Assembly: GCA_007131245.1 (NCBI GenBank)
Contig: SLQX01000013.1
Span: 1-48,379 of the forward strand
Length of the DNA stretch: 48,379 bases
Reading direction: 5' to 3'
DNA from: Bacteroidales bacterium
Lineage (GTDB): Bacteria; Bacteroidota; Bacteroidia; Bacteroidales; UBA7960
Shown: piece by piece, positions 1 to 9,658 of the stretch
How positions within the stretch are numbered: position 1 is the stretch's first letter
Layout: every line of letters starts with the position of its first letter
Notes under the pieces: generated by a model
What the model saw: the letters and a program-made list of their open reading frames with translations, nothing else
Told to the model about the DNA's origin: nothing
Databases searched by the model: none
Translations under genes and position numbers: made by a program

Positions 1-74
1 AACATGAACAATCGTGGTAATGCTCCGTTTTTTTATTGAAAGTTGGTTTTTCTCACCCAAAAAAGAAAAGTCTT

Positions 75-578
75 ATGAAAAAGATAGTGGTTCTGTTGGA
101 AAAAATGGTAGAAGACTCAGAGTTTCTTTATCCCTATTTCAGGTTAAAAGAAGAGGGGCACGATGTTATTTCTGTGGCTCCCGAAAATAAAGTTTACCAG
201 GGAAAAGGAGGGATGAGCTTTAGCCCTGATAAGACATTTGCAGAGATCAAAAACCAGGAGTTTGATGCCGTGGTCATCCCCGGAGGATACGCACCCGATA
301 TTTGGAGGCGCGATGAAAGCATTGTAGCGTTCATAAAAAAACATGTTGATTCAGGAAAATTCATAGCCTCCATATGCCATGGCCCCTGGCTGATGATTTC
401 TGCCGGTATCGTCAAAGGGCGTAAAATAACCGCCTCTCATGCCATCAAAGACGACCTGGTTAATGCAGGTGCCCATTACGAGGGCAAAGATTGGGTTGAA
501 GACAACAACCTGATTACCAGCACCAACCCCAAGACCATGTTGCCAATGATGAAACGCCTTGTGGAAAAACTGAAGTGA
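75..578 (+). CDS. DJ-1/PfpI family protein (type 1 glutamine amidotransferase-like)
   Basis: Translation has VIPGGYAPD and the nucleophile-elbow motif SICHGPW typical of PfpI/DJ-1. The ATG at 75 (MKKIVVLLE) is more plausible than the TTG at 36. Confidence 0.9.
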   Translation: MKKIVVLLEKMVEDSEFLYPYFRLKEEGHDVISVAPENKVYQGKGGMSFSPDKTFAEIKNQEFDAVVIPGGYAPDIWRRDESIVAFIKKHVDSGKFIASICHGPWLMISAGIVKGRKITASHAIKDDLVNAGAHYEGKDWVEDNNLITSTNPKTMLPMMKRLVEKLK

Positions 579-607
579 TAAGGTTTGCTGTTTATTGCTT
601 CTTAAAG

Positions 608-640
608 AACAGGCCCGGCAATACTACCGGGCCTGTTTTT
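608..640. terminator. Intrinsic terminator between convergent genes
   Basis: Perfect 11-bp stem AACAGGCCCGG/CCGGGCCTGTT followed by a T-run; lies between the DJ-1 gene end and the gpmI end. Confidence 0.85.
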
Positions 641-683
641 CTTATAGGTACAAAGCAACTCCTTATGGTGCTTTAGCTTTTTG

Positions 684-2228
684 CTAATCCAACAAAACCT
701 TGCCTTCCATCTCTTCAGAAGTTTCCACCTGCATCAACTTAAGGATAGTGGGTGCCAGGTCGGCCAGTCGGCCTCCATCTTTCAGTTTTTTATAATCTTT
801 GTCAATCAACCACAATGGTACCGGATTGGTTGTATGTGCAGTATTGGGTGAGCCATCCTGATTGAAAGCAAAGTCAGCATTTCCATGATCGGAGGTAATA
901 AGCACACTGTATCCATTTTCCGCAGCGGCTTCTGTCACATCTTTCACACAGCCATCCACTGTTTCTACAGCTTTGACAATGGCATCATACACCCCGGTAT
1001 GTCCTACCATGTCGGCATTGGCAAAGTTAAGACAGATAAAGTCAAATTTTTGCTTCCGAATCTCATCCACCACAGCATCACGTACTTCCGGAGCACTCAT
1101 TTCGGGTTGCAAATCGTAGGTTGCAACCTTGGGAGAGGAAACCATGATCCGCTCTTCGCCATGAAATTCTTTTTCGCGTCCACCGCTAAAAAAGAAGGTA
1201 ACATGCGGATACTTCTCCGTTTCAGCTATCCGGAGCTGTTTTAAACCTTGTTTTTCCAACACTTCTCCCATGGTTCCTTTCAGGTCATCTTTTTCATAAA
1301 TGATGGTAACATCTTTGAAGGAATCATCATATTTGGTCATCGTAAGATAATGCAGAGGCAAAGTTTTCATATCATGCTCAGGCATATCCTGCTGTGAAAG
1401 CACCATGGTGATCTCACGAAGGCGATCGGTACGGAAGTTGAAACAAATCACCACATCTCCCTTTTGAATAGTTGCAGTGGGGTTTCCATCTTTCCCTGCA
1501 ATAATCCGGGGTTTGATAAACTCATCGGTAACTTCCTCATCATAAGAAGCATGAATAGCCGAACGGGCATCTTCAAACTTCTCACCTTCGCCTTTTACCA
1601 GCATATCATAAGCCAACTTGATCCGCTCCCATCGCTTATCCCGATCCATGGCATAATATCTTCCACAAACACTGGCGATGGTTCCTGCTGAGTTCTCCAG
1701 GTGCTTTTCCAGCTGATCAATGTAACCGGCTCCACTTTTAGGGTCGGTGTCTCTTCCATCGGTAAAGGCATGAATGTACAGTTGTTCGAAATCATGTTTT
1801 TGAGCTACATCGCACAACCCGAAAAGATGATCCATGGAAGAGTGTACACCCCCATCCGACACAAGGCCCAGTAAGTGAACTTTTTTATGCTCTTTTTTGG
1901 CGTACTCAATCGCCTGGGTTACCGCTTCATTTTTATGAAAAGAACCATCTTTTATGGCTTTGGAAATTTTTACAAGGTCCTGATAAACAATCCTTCCTGC
2001 CCCGATATTGAGGTGTCCTACTTCCGAGTTTCCCATTTGACCCTCAGGGAGCCCCACATCTTCACCTGAAGTTTTTAATGTGGCAAAAGCTGCTGATTGG
2101 TTCAATGATTGGGTATAAGGCACCCGGGCATTGGCAATAATATCAGATTTATCGCCTCTTCCCTGGCCCCAGCCATCCATAATTACTAGAATAACTTTTT
2201 TCTTTTCCATTTTTTCCATTCCAAACAA
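684..2228 (-). CDS. gpmI: 2,3-bisphosphoglycerate-independent phosphoglycerate mutase
   Basis: Motifs VILVIMDGWG, GNSEVGHLNIGAGR, HAFTDGRDT, SDHGNAD are typical of iPGM. Confidence 0.97.
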   Translation of the reverse strand: MFGMEKMEKKKVILVIMDGWGQGRGDKSDIIANARVPYTQSLNQSAAFATLKTSGEDVGLPEGQMGNSEVGHLNIGAGRIVYQDLVKISKAIKDGSFHKNEAVTQAIEYAKKEHKKVHLLGLVSDGGVHSSMDHLFGLCDVAQKHDFEQLYIHAFTDGRDTDPKSGAGYIDQLEKHLENSAGTIASVCGRYYAMDRDKRWERIKLAYDMLVKGEGEKFEDARSAIHASYDEEVTDEFIKPRIIAGKDGNPTATIQKGDVVICFNFRTDRLREITMVLSQQDMPEHDMKTLPLHYLTMTKYDDSFKDVTIIYEKDDLKGTMGEVLEKQGLKQLRIAETEKYPHVTFFFSGGREKEFHGEERIMVSSPKVATYDLQPEMSAPEVRDAVVDEIRKQKFDFICLNFANADMVGHTGVYDAIVKAVETVDGCVKDVTEAAAENGYSVLITSDHGNADFAFNQDGSPNTAHTTNPVPLWLIDKDYKKLKDGGRLADLAPTILKLMQVETSEEMEGKVLLD

Positions 2229-2256
2229 TACTATTTAAGGATTTAACAAATATTCA

Positions 2257-3507
2257 TCAGGTATTGGCCCTGATGGCATCAACGGGATTGAGCTGTGCAG
2301 CTGACCAGGCAGGTAGTATTCCGGCTATCAAACCAATGATAACCGAAACGTTTACTCCTCGCATAATGTTACTCATGCTCAGCAGCAAGTTCATGTCAAA
2401 AGCCATGGAAGCCATCCATGTGCCTGTAAACACTAACAGCAGGCCCAATAAACCTCCCATTAGACTGAGAATAACAGCCTCAGCCAAAAACTGTAACAAT
2501 ATAAAATAGTTTTTGGCACCCAGGGCTTTCTGGATACCAATAATAGTAGTTCTCTCCTTGACAGATACAAACATGATATTGGCTATACCAAAGCCTCCCA
2601 CCAAAATGGAAAACCCGCCAATAATCCATCCTGCAATTTTAATAATGGCAAATAAGCCATCAAACTGTGTAGAGAGCAAACTGGCCTGGTTCAGGGAGAA
2701 GTCATCATCTGCTGCTGGCTTAATACGTCTGATGGAGCGCATAGCCCCACGCAGTTCATCTGTAATTTCATCACTGCTGTATATATCTTTACCCCTGGCC
2801 AGGATGGCCGGATTATACCGATCGCTGTTTACGTTGATAAATGAATTGACAAAATTGACCGGCAACAAAACCGTTTCATCGTGGGAGTTTCCAAAAGTAT
2901 CCTCCCCTTCCCTGTCAAAAACACCTACCACTTCAATGTTTCTGCCAAATATTTTCAGGTTTTTCAAAAGGGGGTCCGCATCCTGGAACAAATTTTCAGC
3001 GATTTCAGCACCCAGGATGGCCACATTGCGACCTGCTGAAGACTCCGTGGGAGAAAAATACCTGCCACTTTCCAGTTCGAAAAAGCGCACCTTGTCATAA
3101 TCATGGCTAGCAGCCATTATGCTCACCCGGTCGATACTCCTGTTTTGATACTCCACCGTTCGATTGGTGAAAGCTGTAAATGTAGCTGCCTCCAAAACAT
3201 TGGTGCGTCGCATGATATCATCCATTTCAGATATGCGGGGAGTAGGTCGGTTCATGTATCGCCACCAGGCATAATCGGCAGAAAACTCCCAGGGCCATTT
3301 CTGAATATAGATGGTGTTTTCACCCAGGGATGCAATGGAAGTACGTATCTGTCTTTCCAGTGCATCAACGATACTGAAAACAGATATGATAGCAAAAATC
3401 CCAATGGTAATTCCCAAAAGGGTGAGAATAGTGCGCAGCTTGTTGGCAATCAAACTGGTCCATGCAAACATGGCACTTTCCCTAAAAAGCCTGATAAACA
3501 ATATCAT
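2257..3507 (-). CDS. ABC transporter permease, MacB/FtsX type
   Basis: N-terminal TM with LRTILTLLGITIGIFAIISV, a MacB-like periplasmic domain, three C-terminal TMs and the end PVDAIRANT. Confidence 0.9.
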   Translation of the reverse strand: MILFIRLFRESAMFAWTSLIANKLRTILTLLGITIGIFAIISVFSIVDALERQIRTSIASLGENTIYIQKWPWEFSADYAWWRYMNRPTPRISEMDDIMRRTNVLEAATFTAFTNRTVEYQNRSIDRVSIMAASHDYDKVRFFELESGRYFSPTESSAGRNVAILGAEIAENLFQDADPLLKNLKIFGRNIEVVGVFDREGEDTFGNSHDETVLLPVNFVNSFINVNSDRYNPAILARGKDIYSSDEITDELRGAMRSIRRIKPAADDDFSLNQASLLSTQFDGLFAIIKIAGWIIGGFSILVGGFGIANIMFVSVKERTTIIGIQKALGAKNYFILLQFLAEAVILSLMGGLLGLLLVFTGTWMASMAFDMNLLLSMSNIMRGVNVSVIIGLIAGILPAWSAAQLNPVDAIRANT

Positions 3508-3552
3508 ATAACAAGGGGTATTGGCTTTGCAAAATTAGCAAATAAAAAGCTA

Positions 3553-4317
3553 TCAAGAAGACCGTTTTGTGTTTTTGATTTTCATCATAAGCTCCGAAGC
3601 ATAAACAAAATGCTCTACTTCTTTGTTGCCACTGGTTAAAATTTCTTCAGCGGTTCCCTCCCACCAAAGGTTTCCCTTGTGCAGAAAAACAACATGCTGA
3701 CCAATTTCCATCACGCTGTTCATGTCATGGGTGTTAACAACAGTGGTCATTTGAAACTCCTCGGTAATCTCACTGATGAGTTTGTCGATGAGGATAGCAG
3801 TTTGTGGGTCCAGGCCTGAATTGGGTTCATCACAAAACAAATAATCGGGGCTGTTGGCAATAGCCCGGGCAATGGCAACTCTTTTTTTCATCCCTCCGCT
3901 GATTTCTGCCGGGTACAAATGATTGACATTGTGGATATTTACCCTGTCGAGGCAAAAATTGGCACGATCCAGCTTTTCTTTACGGCTCATATGCTTGTTG
4001 AACATCTCCAGGGGGAAAATAACGTTTTCTTCCACCGTCAGCGAATCGAACAGGGCGCTGCCCTGAAACAACATCCCCATCTTTTTTCGAATATCAGTAC
4101 GTTGATGTCCGGTAAGGGCTGTGAAGTTGGTGTCATCGTAAAGGATGCTACCACTATCGGGCTCAAGCAAACCCACCAGGCATTTCATAAATACCGTTTT
4201 ACCCGAGCCACTTTGCCCGATAATAAGGTTGGTTTTACCTTTATCAAAAACAGTATTTACCTTTTTGAGCACGGCTTCATCACCAAACGATTTAAATAAG
4301 TCAGTAATGCTGATCAT
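3553..4317 (-). CDS. mlaF: ABC transporter ATP-binding protein, MlaF-like
   Basis: Walker A GQSGSGKT, signature ISGGMKKRVAIARA, Walker B YLFCDEPNSGLDP; overlaps the MlaE-like gene by 4 bp. Confidence 0.88.
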   Translation of the reverse strand: MISITDLFKSFGDEAVLKKVNTVFDKGKTNLIIGQSGSGKTVFMKCLVGLLEPDSGSILYDDTNFTALTGHQRTDIRKKMGMLFQGSALFDSLTVEENVIFPLEMFNKHMSRKEKLDRANFCLDRVNIHNVNHLYPAEISGGMKKRVAIARAIANSPDYLFCDEPNSGLDPQTAILIDKLISEITEEFQMTTVVNTHDMNSVMEIGQHVVFLHKGNLWWEGTAEEILTSGNKEVEHFVYASELMMKIKNTKRSS

Positions 4318-5054
4318 ACCAGGAGAATTTGTGTCAGAATAAGGTTAAAAATAATAATGTATATACTGCTGAACACCACAGCCTTGGTGCTGGAATGCCC
4401 CACTTCGAGGGCTCCTCCCCGGGTATAAAATCCAAAATAACCTGAAATTGAGGTTATCAGAAAAGCAAAAACCACTGTTTTTATTAAAGCATAAAAGATA
4501 TCGAATTGCGAAAATTCGAATAAAATGCCATAGATATAATGGCTCAGGGGGATGACTCCGGTAAAAGCAGATGCAAGCCAGCCACCGAACACACCTAGAA
4601 ATATACTGATTATCACAAGCATGGGGTTGATAATCATACTGGCTAATACTTTGGGCAGGATAAGATAACCCGCCGAATTAATACCCATCACCTCCAGTGC
4701 ATCAATTTGTTCTGTTACTCGCATGGTGCCAATCTCAGAAGCAATACGTGAACCGACCTTACCGGCCAGGATAAGGCTGATAATTGTGGGAGAAAACTCA
4801 AGGATGATAGACTGACGCGTGGCGAAGCCTACTGCATATATGGGTAACAAGGGGTGATCGGTATTGAAAGCCGTTTGAATGGTAACCACCGCACCCATAA
4901 ACACTGAAATAATTGTAACAATACCCAGGCTCTCCAGTCCCAGGTTGTCCATTTCAACAATAATTTTTTGACGGTATATTTTTGCATTTTGCGGCCTGCG
5001 TAAAATGGTTACAAGAAGCAACATATACCGACCCAGATGATAGAACAACTTCAT
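4314..5054 (-). CDS. mlaE: ABC transporter permease, MlaE-like
   Basis: MlaE family pattern: MGAVVTIQTAF, GKVGSRIASEIGTMRVTEQIDALEVMGINS. Confidence 0.9.
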   Translation of the reverse strand: MKLFYHLGRYMLLLVTILRRPQNAKIYRQKIIVEMDNLGLESLGIVTIISVFMGAVVTIQTAFNTDHPLLPIYAVGFATRQSIILEFSPTIISLILAGKVGSRIASEIGTMRVTEQIDALEVMGINSAGYLILPKVLASMIINPMLVIISIFLGVFGGWLASAFTGVIPLSHYIYGILFEFSQFDIFYALIKTVVFAFLITSISGYFGFYTRGGALEVGHSSTKAVVFSSIYIIIFNLILTQILLV

Positions 5055-5297
5055 GAAGTGATGTTTGTTAAGAATGCGAATTTACATTTATTTTCCTTAA
5101 TGACATAAAGCTTACCTCTTTGAACATACCCATCATAGGATGATTTGTTCTTTTTCACAAAATTCTGGTGAAAAAAAAACCACGTCAATGTAATTCAACA
5201 TCAAATACAAACCAGCAGAGCAAAACTCACTGGTATGGCAAGTATGAATGACATTTGTGGCTGCAGGGTTTGTTCTTGCCATTTTAAAAAAAATACG

Positions 5298-5305
5298 TAG
5301 GTTTG
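5298..5305 (+). promoter_or_regulatory. Candidate Bacteroidetes -7 promoter box upstream of the small lipoprotein/sprT-like genes
   Basis: TAGGTTTG matches the TAnnTTTG consensus about 60 bp before the ATG at 5365. Confidence 0.4.
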
Positions 5306-5364
5306 TAATTAATTAGTCAAGCAGCAAAACATCAAAATTACACATAAAAAATATCCCTCCCCCG

Positions 5365-5529
5365 ATGAAGAAAGTACTCGAAATACGCTCCTTTTTGGTA
5401 TGTGTCTTTTTGTTGGGAATTTTTTCTTCCTGTTCCGTTTTCAGAAGTAGTTGTGATTGCCCGCAATGGAGCAAAGAGACAGATACTCACCACCTGGAAA
5501 TTACAGATTTTGATGAAAGCCAGATATAA
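5365..5529 (+). CDS. Small (54 aa) putative lipoprotein
   Basis: Manual translation: MKKVLEIRSFLVCVFLLGIFSSCSVFRSSCDCPQWSKETDTHHLEITDFDESQI*. It has a Lys-start hydrophobic signal with Cys after FSS and overlaps the next ORF's ATG (5513). It is below the ORF-track length cutoff. Confidence 0.7.
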   Translation: MKKVLEIRSFLVCVFLLGIFSSCSVFRSSCDCPQWSKETDTHHLEITDFDESQI

Positions 5530-6205
5530 AGAAGTACTCTCGGAATATTTCCCTGAAGGCACCATTCAGCAGGTGTCTTCATTTATTGAAACATATGCCA
5601 TTCAACTAAAACTAACCCGCAGTCGCATCACCAAACTGGGCGATTACAGGCCATCTGTAAATGGAAACCCACACCGGATTTCCATCAATGGCAGCCTCAA
5701 TCCTTTTGTGATTTATCTTGTATTTCTGCATGAGCTGGCCCATCTGAAAGTGTGGGTAAAATATAAAAACCAGGTATCGCCCCATGGCAAACAATGGAAA
5801 GAAGAGTTTTCGGGTTTGTTAAAATATGCCGTGTATCATAAGTTAGTACCCGAAGAACTCCACCAACCTCTTTTGGCTTTCAGCCAGAATATCAAGGCTA
5901 CCTTCGCCTCTGCACCCCAGCTATGGTCTTTGCTGAAAACCTATAATAAAGATGACCAGACAGAAATAACCCTGGAGCAAATCCCTGACAACACTTTTTT
6001 CCAGGCAGCAAACGGAAAAGTATTTAAAAAAGAAGAAAAGCTCAGAAAACGGTTCCGCTGTTATTGTCTAAACAACCACCGCAGGTATCTGTTCCACCCC
6101 ATGGCTGTGGTGGAGCCCCTGGGATTAGAAAACACTGAGCAATCTGACCCCCCCGGCTTGCAAAACAATAGTTCTGTTAGCAAAACCGAGTATAAATCAA
6201 ATTAG
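5513..6205 (+). CDS. SprT-like zinc metalloprotease domain protein
   Basis: SprT-like motif VFLHELAHLKVWVKYKNQVSPHGKQWKEEF. The start is likely the ATG at 5513 (MKARYKEVL), not 5402. Confidence 0.82.
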   Translation: MKARYKEVLSEYFPEGTIQQVSSFIETYAIQLKLTRSRITKLGDYRPSVNGNPHRISINGSLNPFVIYLVFLHELAHLKVWVKYKNQVSPHGKQWKEEFSGLLKYAVYHKLVPEELHQPLLAFSQNIKATFASAPQLWSLLKTYNKDDQTEITLEQIPDNTFFQAANGKVFKKEEKLRKRFRCYCLNNHRRYLFHPMAVVEPLGLENTEQSDPPGLQNNSSVSKTEYKSN

Positions 6206-6251
6206 AAATCAAAATAAAAACACCCATCAAAAAAAATTTAAACCTAAAGAT

Positions 6252-7343
6252 ATGGACAAGAACAATTATGTGGTAATTATGGCCGGTGGTGTTGGAGAAC
6301 GCTTCTGGCCTATGAGCAAGGTAGACCGTCCTAAGCAGTTTATCGATATTTTAGGCACCGGCAAAACTCTTATTCGTCAAACGTATGACCGATTTCTCCG
6401 GGTATGTCATCCTGAGAACATTTATGTGGTTACTAATGAAATGTACCGCGACCTGGTAATAGAGCAGCTGGAAGGGATAAAAGGGGAACAAGTAATAGGT
6501 GAACCCGCTCGCAAAAACACAGCCCCATGCATTGCCTATGCAGCCCACAAAATATACAACCTTAACCCCGAAGCCCGGATGGTTGTTGCCCCTTCCGACC
6601 ATATTATCCTGAAAGAAGATATCTTTTGTGACATTATCAGTTCGGCCATGGAGGCTGCCAAAGACAATGAAAACTTCTACACACTAGGGATAAAGCCGTC
6701 AAGACCCGATACGGGCTACGGCTACATACAATACGTGGCTGGAACCCGCTTTGAACATAGCGAGTTGCTGCGAAAAGTTAAAACATTTACAGAAAAACCC
6801 GATGAAGAGTTGGCACGTTCCTTTTTGAAAAGTGGTGACTTTCTTTGGAATTCAGGGATTTTTATTTGGTCCTGCAAAGCCATTATCAGTGCTTTCGATA
6901 AACACCAGCCCGAAATAAGCTATGTGTTCCAAAAAGCAAGCAACATTTACAATACCCCGGATGAAAAAGAATATATTGACCAGGTCTACCCTGCCTGCAA
7001 AAGTATTTCCATTGATTATGCCATCATGGAAAAAGCCGACAATGTATATGTATTTATTTCCGATTTTGGCTGGTCTGACCTGGGAACATGGGGCTCCTTG
7101 TATGATGCACGGGATAAGGATAAAAATAAAAATGCTATCATGGGTGAAAATGTTATGACCTATGAAACCCAAAACTGCATCGTCAATGTACCCGAAGACA
7201 AGCTTGTTGTTTTACAAGGGCTGGACGACTACATCGTTTCAGAATCAGACAATGCATTGCTTATTTGCCAAAAAAGCCAGGAGCAGCAAATCAGGAAGTT
7301 TGTAAACGACATTAAGTTGTTTAAAGGAGAAAAATTCACCTAG
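6252..7343 (+). CDS. manC: Mannose-1-phosphate guanylyltransferase
   Basis: VIMAGGVGERFWPMSKVDRPKQF, EPARKNTAPCIAYAA, VVAPSDHII, FTEKPDEELA, WNSGIFIW. Confidence 0.95.
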   Translation: MDKNNYVVIMAGGVGERFWPMSKVDRPKQFIDILGTGKTLIRQTYDRFLRVCHPENIYVVTNEMYRDLVIEQLEGIKGEQVIGEPARKNTAPCIAYAAHKIYNLNPEARMVVAPSDHIILKEDIFCDIISSAMEAAKDNENFYTLGIKPSRPDTGYGYIQYVAGTRFEHSELLRKVKTFTEKPDEELARSFLKSGDFLWNSGIFIWSCKAIISAFDKHQPEISYVFQKASNIYNTPDEKEYIDQVYPACKSISIDYAIMEKADNVYVFISDFGWSDLGTWGSLYDARDKDKNKNAIMGENVMTYETQNCIVNVPEDKLVVLQGLDDYIVSESDNALLICQKSQEQQIRKFVNDIKLFKGEKFT

Positions 7344-7391
7344 CACATACTATTTATTTTCAACACATTACAAACATTTACACCATTAAAT

Positions 7392-9548
7392 ATGAAAACA
7401 TACAAGATAATTGCCTTATTTGTGGTTTTGGTTTTGGGTTTCAACCACACAGCCAAAGCAGATGAAGGCATGTGGTTGCCTTTTATGATCAGCGAAGTGC
7501 TGCATGAGCAGATGCAGGAAAAAGGATTAAACCTGAGCCGGGAAGAGATATTTTCCCTGAAGGAGTCGAGCCTGAAAGACGCCATCGTGAGTTTTGGAGG
7601 TGGCTGTACGGGAGAAATTATTTCTGACCAGGGGCTGTTGCTTACCAATCACCACTGTGGATATGGACGTATACAAAGCCACAGCACTACGGAAAACGAT
7701 TACCTTTCAGATGGTTTCTGGGCTATGTCAATGGATGAAGAGCTTCCCAACCCCAACCTTTTTGTTAACTTCCTGGTGGATGTGGAAGAAGTAACCGATG
7801 ACATTTATGCTGAAATAGATGAATCCATGAGCAAAGAGGAGCGCACCACGGCCATCAGCAGGGTTAGCAACAGGCTGATCGATGAGGCAACCGAAGGTAC
7901 TCATTACCATGCCAATGTCCGTTCTATGTTTGCAGGAAATGAATTTTTTCTTTTTGTATACGAACGCTTTGATGATGTAAGATTGGTGGGAGCTCCCCCT
8001 TCCTCCATCGGGAAATTTGGAGGCGATACCGATAACTGGATGTGGCCCCGTCACACGGGCGATTTTGCACTTTTCAGGGTTTATACCGCCCCTGACGGCT
8101 CACCCGCTTCCTACCACGAAGAAAACATTCCTCTGAAGCCCAGGCATCACTTACCTGTTTCGGCAAAGGGTGTACAGGATGGTGACTTCACTATGATACT
8201 GGGATTCCCGGGTTCCACCCAAAGGTATCTTACATCCCATGGCATCAATTATAAACTTGAATATGAATATCCCGTACGAATTGACATACGCCGCAAAAAG
8301 CTGGATATCATTGAAGAGGCAATGGCTCAAAGTGATGAGATTCGTATCAAATATGCCTCTAAGCAATCGGGAATTGCCAATTACTGGAAAAACTTTATTG
8401 GGGTGAGTAATGCCCTGGAGCGGCTTAACGTGGCCCAGTCCAAAAAAGAGATTGAAGCAGAATTTGAAAACTGGGTCAATGAAGACGCCAACCGGATGGA
8501 AGAATACGCCCATGTGATGGATTTGTACAGTGAAGCTTATGAGGGTTATGAAAGTTTTCAGTCTCATCATTTTATTTTCTGGGAAGCCATCCTTACGGGT
8601 CCTGATGTAATAAGGAACGCCCTGGCATACCGCACCCTGGCAAACCTGATGCAGGAAGAAGCCGAAGATGAAAAAGTTGCTGAGGAAGTGGAAAAGCTGA
8701 GAGAAACCATCGAGGGGAGATACAATAATTATGACCGGGGTGTGGATCAGGAGCTTTGGGCAGCAATGATAAAAGTCTATAACCGCGATGTTCCGGAGGC
8801 TCACAAACCTGAAATTTTTGAAGACATCAACCAAACCTACCAGTCAGATTTTTCTGCCTTTGCCCATGATGTATACAACACATCTGTTTTTGCTACGGCT
8901 GATAACCTCCAGAACTTCCTTGATAAGCCTACTTATGAAACACTGGAAGATGATTGGGTTTTCAGGGTTGCTACCACATTGATGGATACCTATTCTGCTT
9001 TGCAAAATCAAATGTCGGAGTACGATGATATGCTGGCCACAGCCGAAAGGCTATTCATAAAAGGGCTGAAAGAAATGAACCCCGACAAGTTGTATTACCC
9101 TGATGCCAACTCCACCATGCGATTTACCTACGGAACTGTGGGAGGGTATGAGCCAGCCGATGCGGTGTATTACGACTATGTTACAACCTTATCGGGAGTT
9201 ATGGAAAAGGAAGACCCTGAACATCATGAGTTTATTGTTCCCCAGGAACTGAAAGACCTCTATGATGCCAGAGATTATTCCTGGTATGGAGAAGATGACA
9301 CCATGATAGTGAATTTTATTGCCAACAATGATATTACAGGTGGTAATTCAGGAAGCCCTGTTCTGGATGGTGACGGCAACCTCATTGGCCTGGCCTTTGA
9401 CGGCAACTGGGAAGCCATGAGCATGGATATCCTTTTTGAACACCAAATGCAAAAATGCATCAATGTGGATGCAAGGTATATTTTATTCATCATTGATAAG
9501 TTTGCCGGTGCTTCACACCTGATTGACGAAATGACCATTGTAAGGTAG
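7392..9548 (+). CDS. S46 family dipeptidyl-peptidase (DPP7/DPP11 family)
   Basis: Signal peptide; GLLLTNHHCGYGRIQ; serine motif ITGGNSGSPVLDGDGNLIGLAFDGNWEAMSMD; C-terminal VDARYILFIIDKFAGASHLIDEM. Confidence 0.95.
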   Translation: MKTYKIIALFVVLVLGFNHTAKADEGMWLPFMISEVLHEQMQEKGLNLSREEIFSLKESSLKDAIVSFGGGCTGEIISDQGLLLTNHHCGYGRIQSHSTTENDYLSDGFWAMSMDEELPNPNLFVNFLVDVEEVTDDIYAEIDESMSKEERTTAISRVSNRLIDEATEGTHYHANVRSMFAGNEFFLFVYERFDDVRLVGAPPSSIGKFGGDTDNWMWPRHTGDFALFRVYTAPDGSPASYHEENIPLKPRHHLPVSAKGVQDGDFTMILGFPGSTQRYLTSHGINYKLEYEYPVRIDIRRKKLDIIEEAMAQSDEIRIKYASKQSGIANYWKNFIGVSNALERLNVAQSKKEIEAEFENWVNEDANRMEEYAHVMDLYSEAYEGYESFQSHHFIFWEAILTGPDVIRNALAYRTLANLMQEEAEDEKVAEEVEKLRETIEGRYNNYDRGVDQELWAAMIKVYNRDVPEAHKPEIFEDINQTYQSDFSAFAHDVYNTSVFATADNLQNFLDKPTYETLEDDWVFRVATTLMDTYSALQNQMSEYDDMLATAERLFIKGLKEMNPDKLYYPDANSTMRFTYGTVGGYEPADAVYYDYVTTLSGVMEKEDPEHHEFIVPQELKDLYDARDYSWYGEDDTMIVNFIANNDITGGNSGSPVLDGDGNLIGLAFDGNWEAMSMDILFEHQMQKCINVDARYILFIIDKFAGASHLIDEMTIVR

Positions 9549-9570
9549 CTTTCTTTACCGGTTACCTGGA

Positions 9571-9608
9571 AAAAAGCTGCCCTGGTGTATTTACCAGGGC
9601 AGCTTTTT
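9571..9608. terminator. Bidirectional intrinsic terminator
   Basis: Perfect 16-bp inverted repeat AAAAAGCTGCCCTGGT/ACCAGGGCAGCTTTTT, 6-nt loop, between convergent peptidase genes. Confidence 0.93.
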
Positions 9609-9658
9609 ATATTAGAAATGGGTTTGTTCGGGAAAACGCATTCTTTTTAGTCCTCTTT

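Noticed and set aside
8151-8834. 227-aa - strand ORF
   Set aside because: Antisense to the S46 peptidase gene, no recognisable domain.
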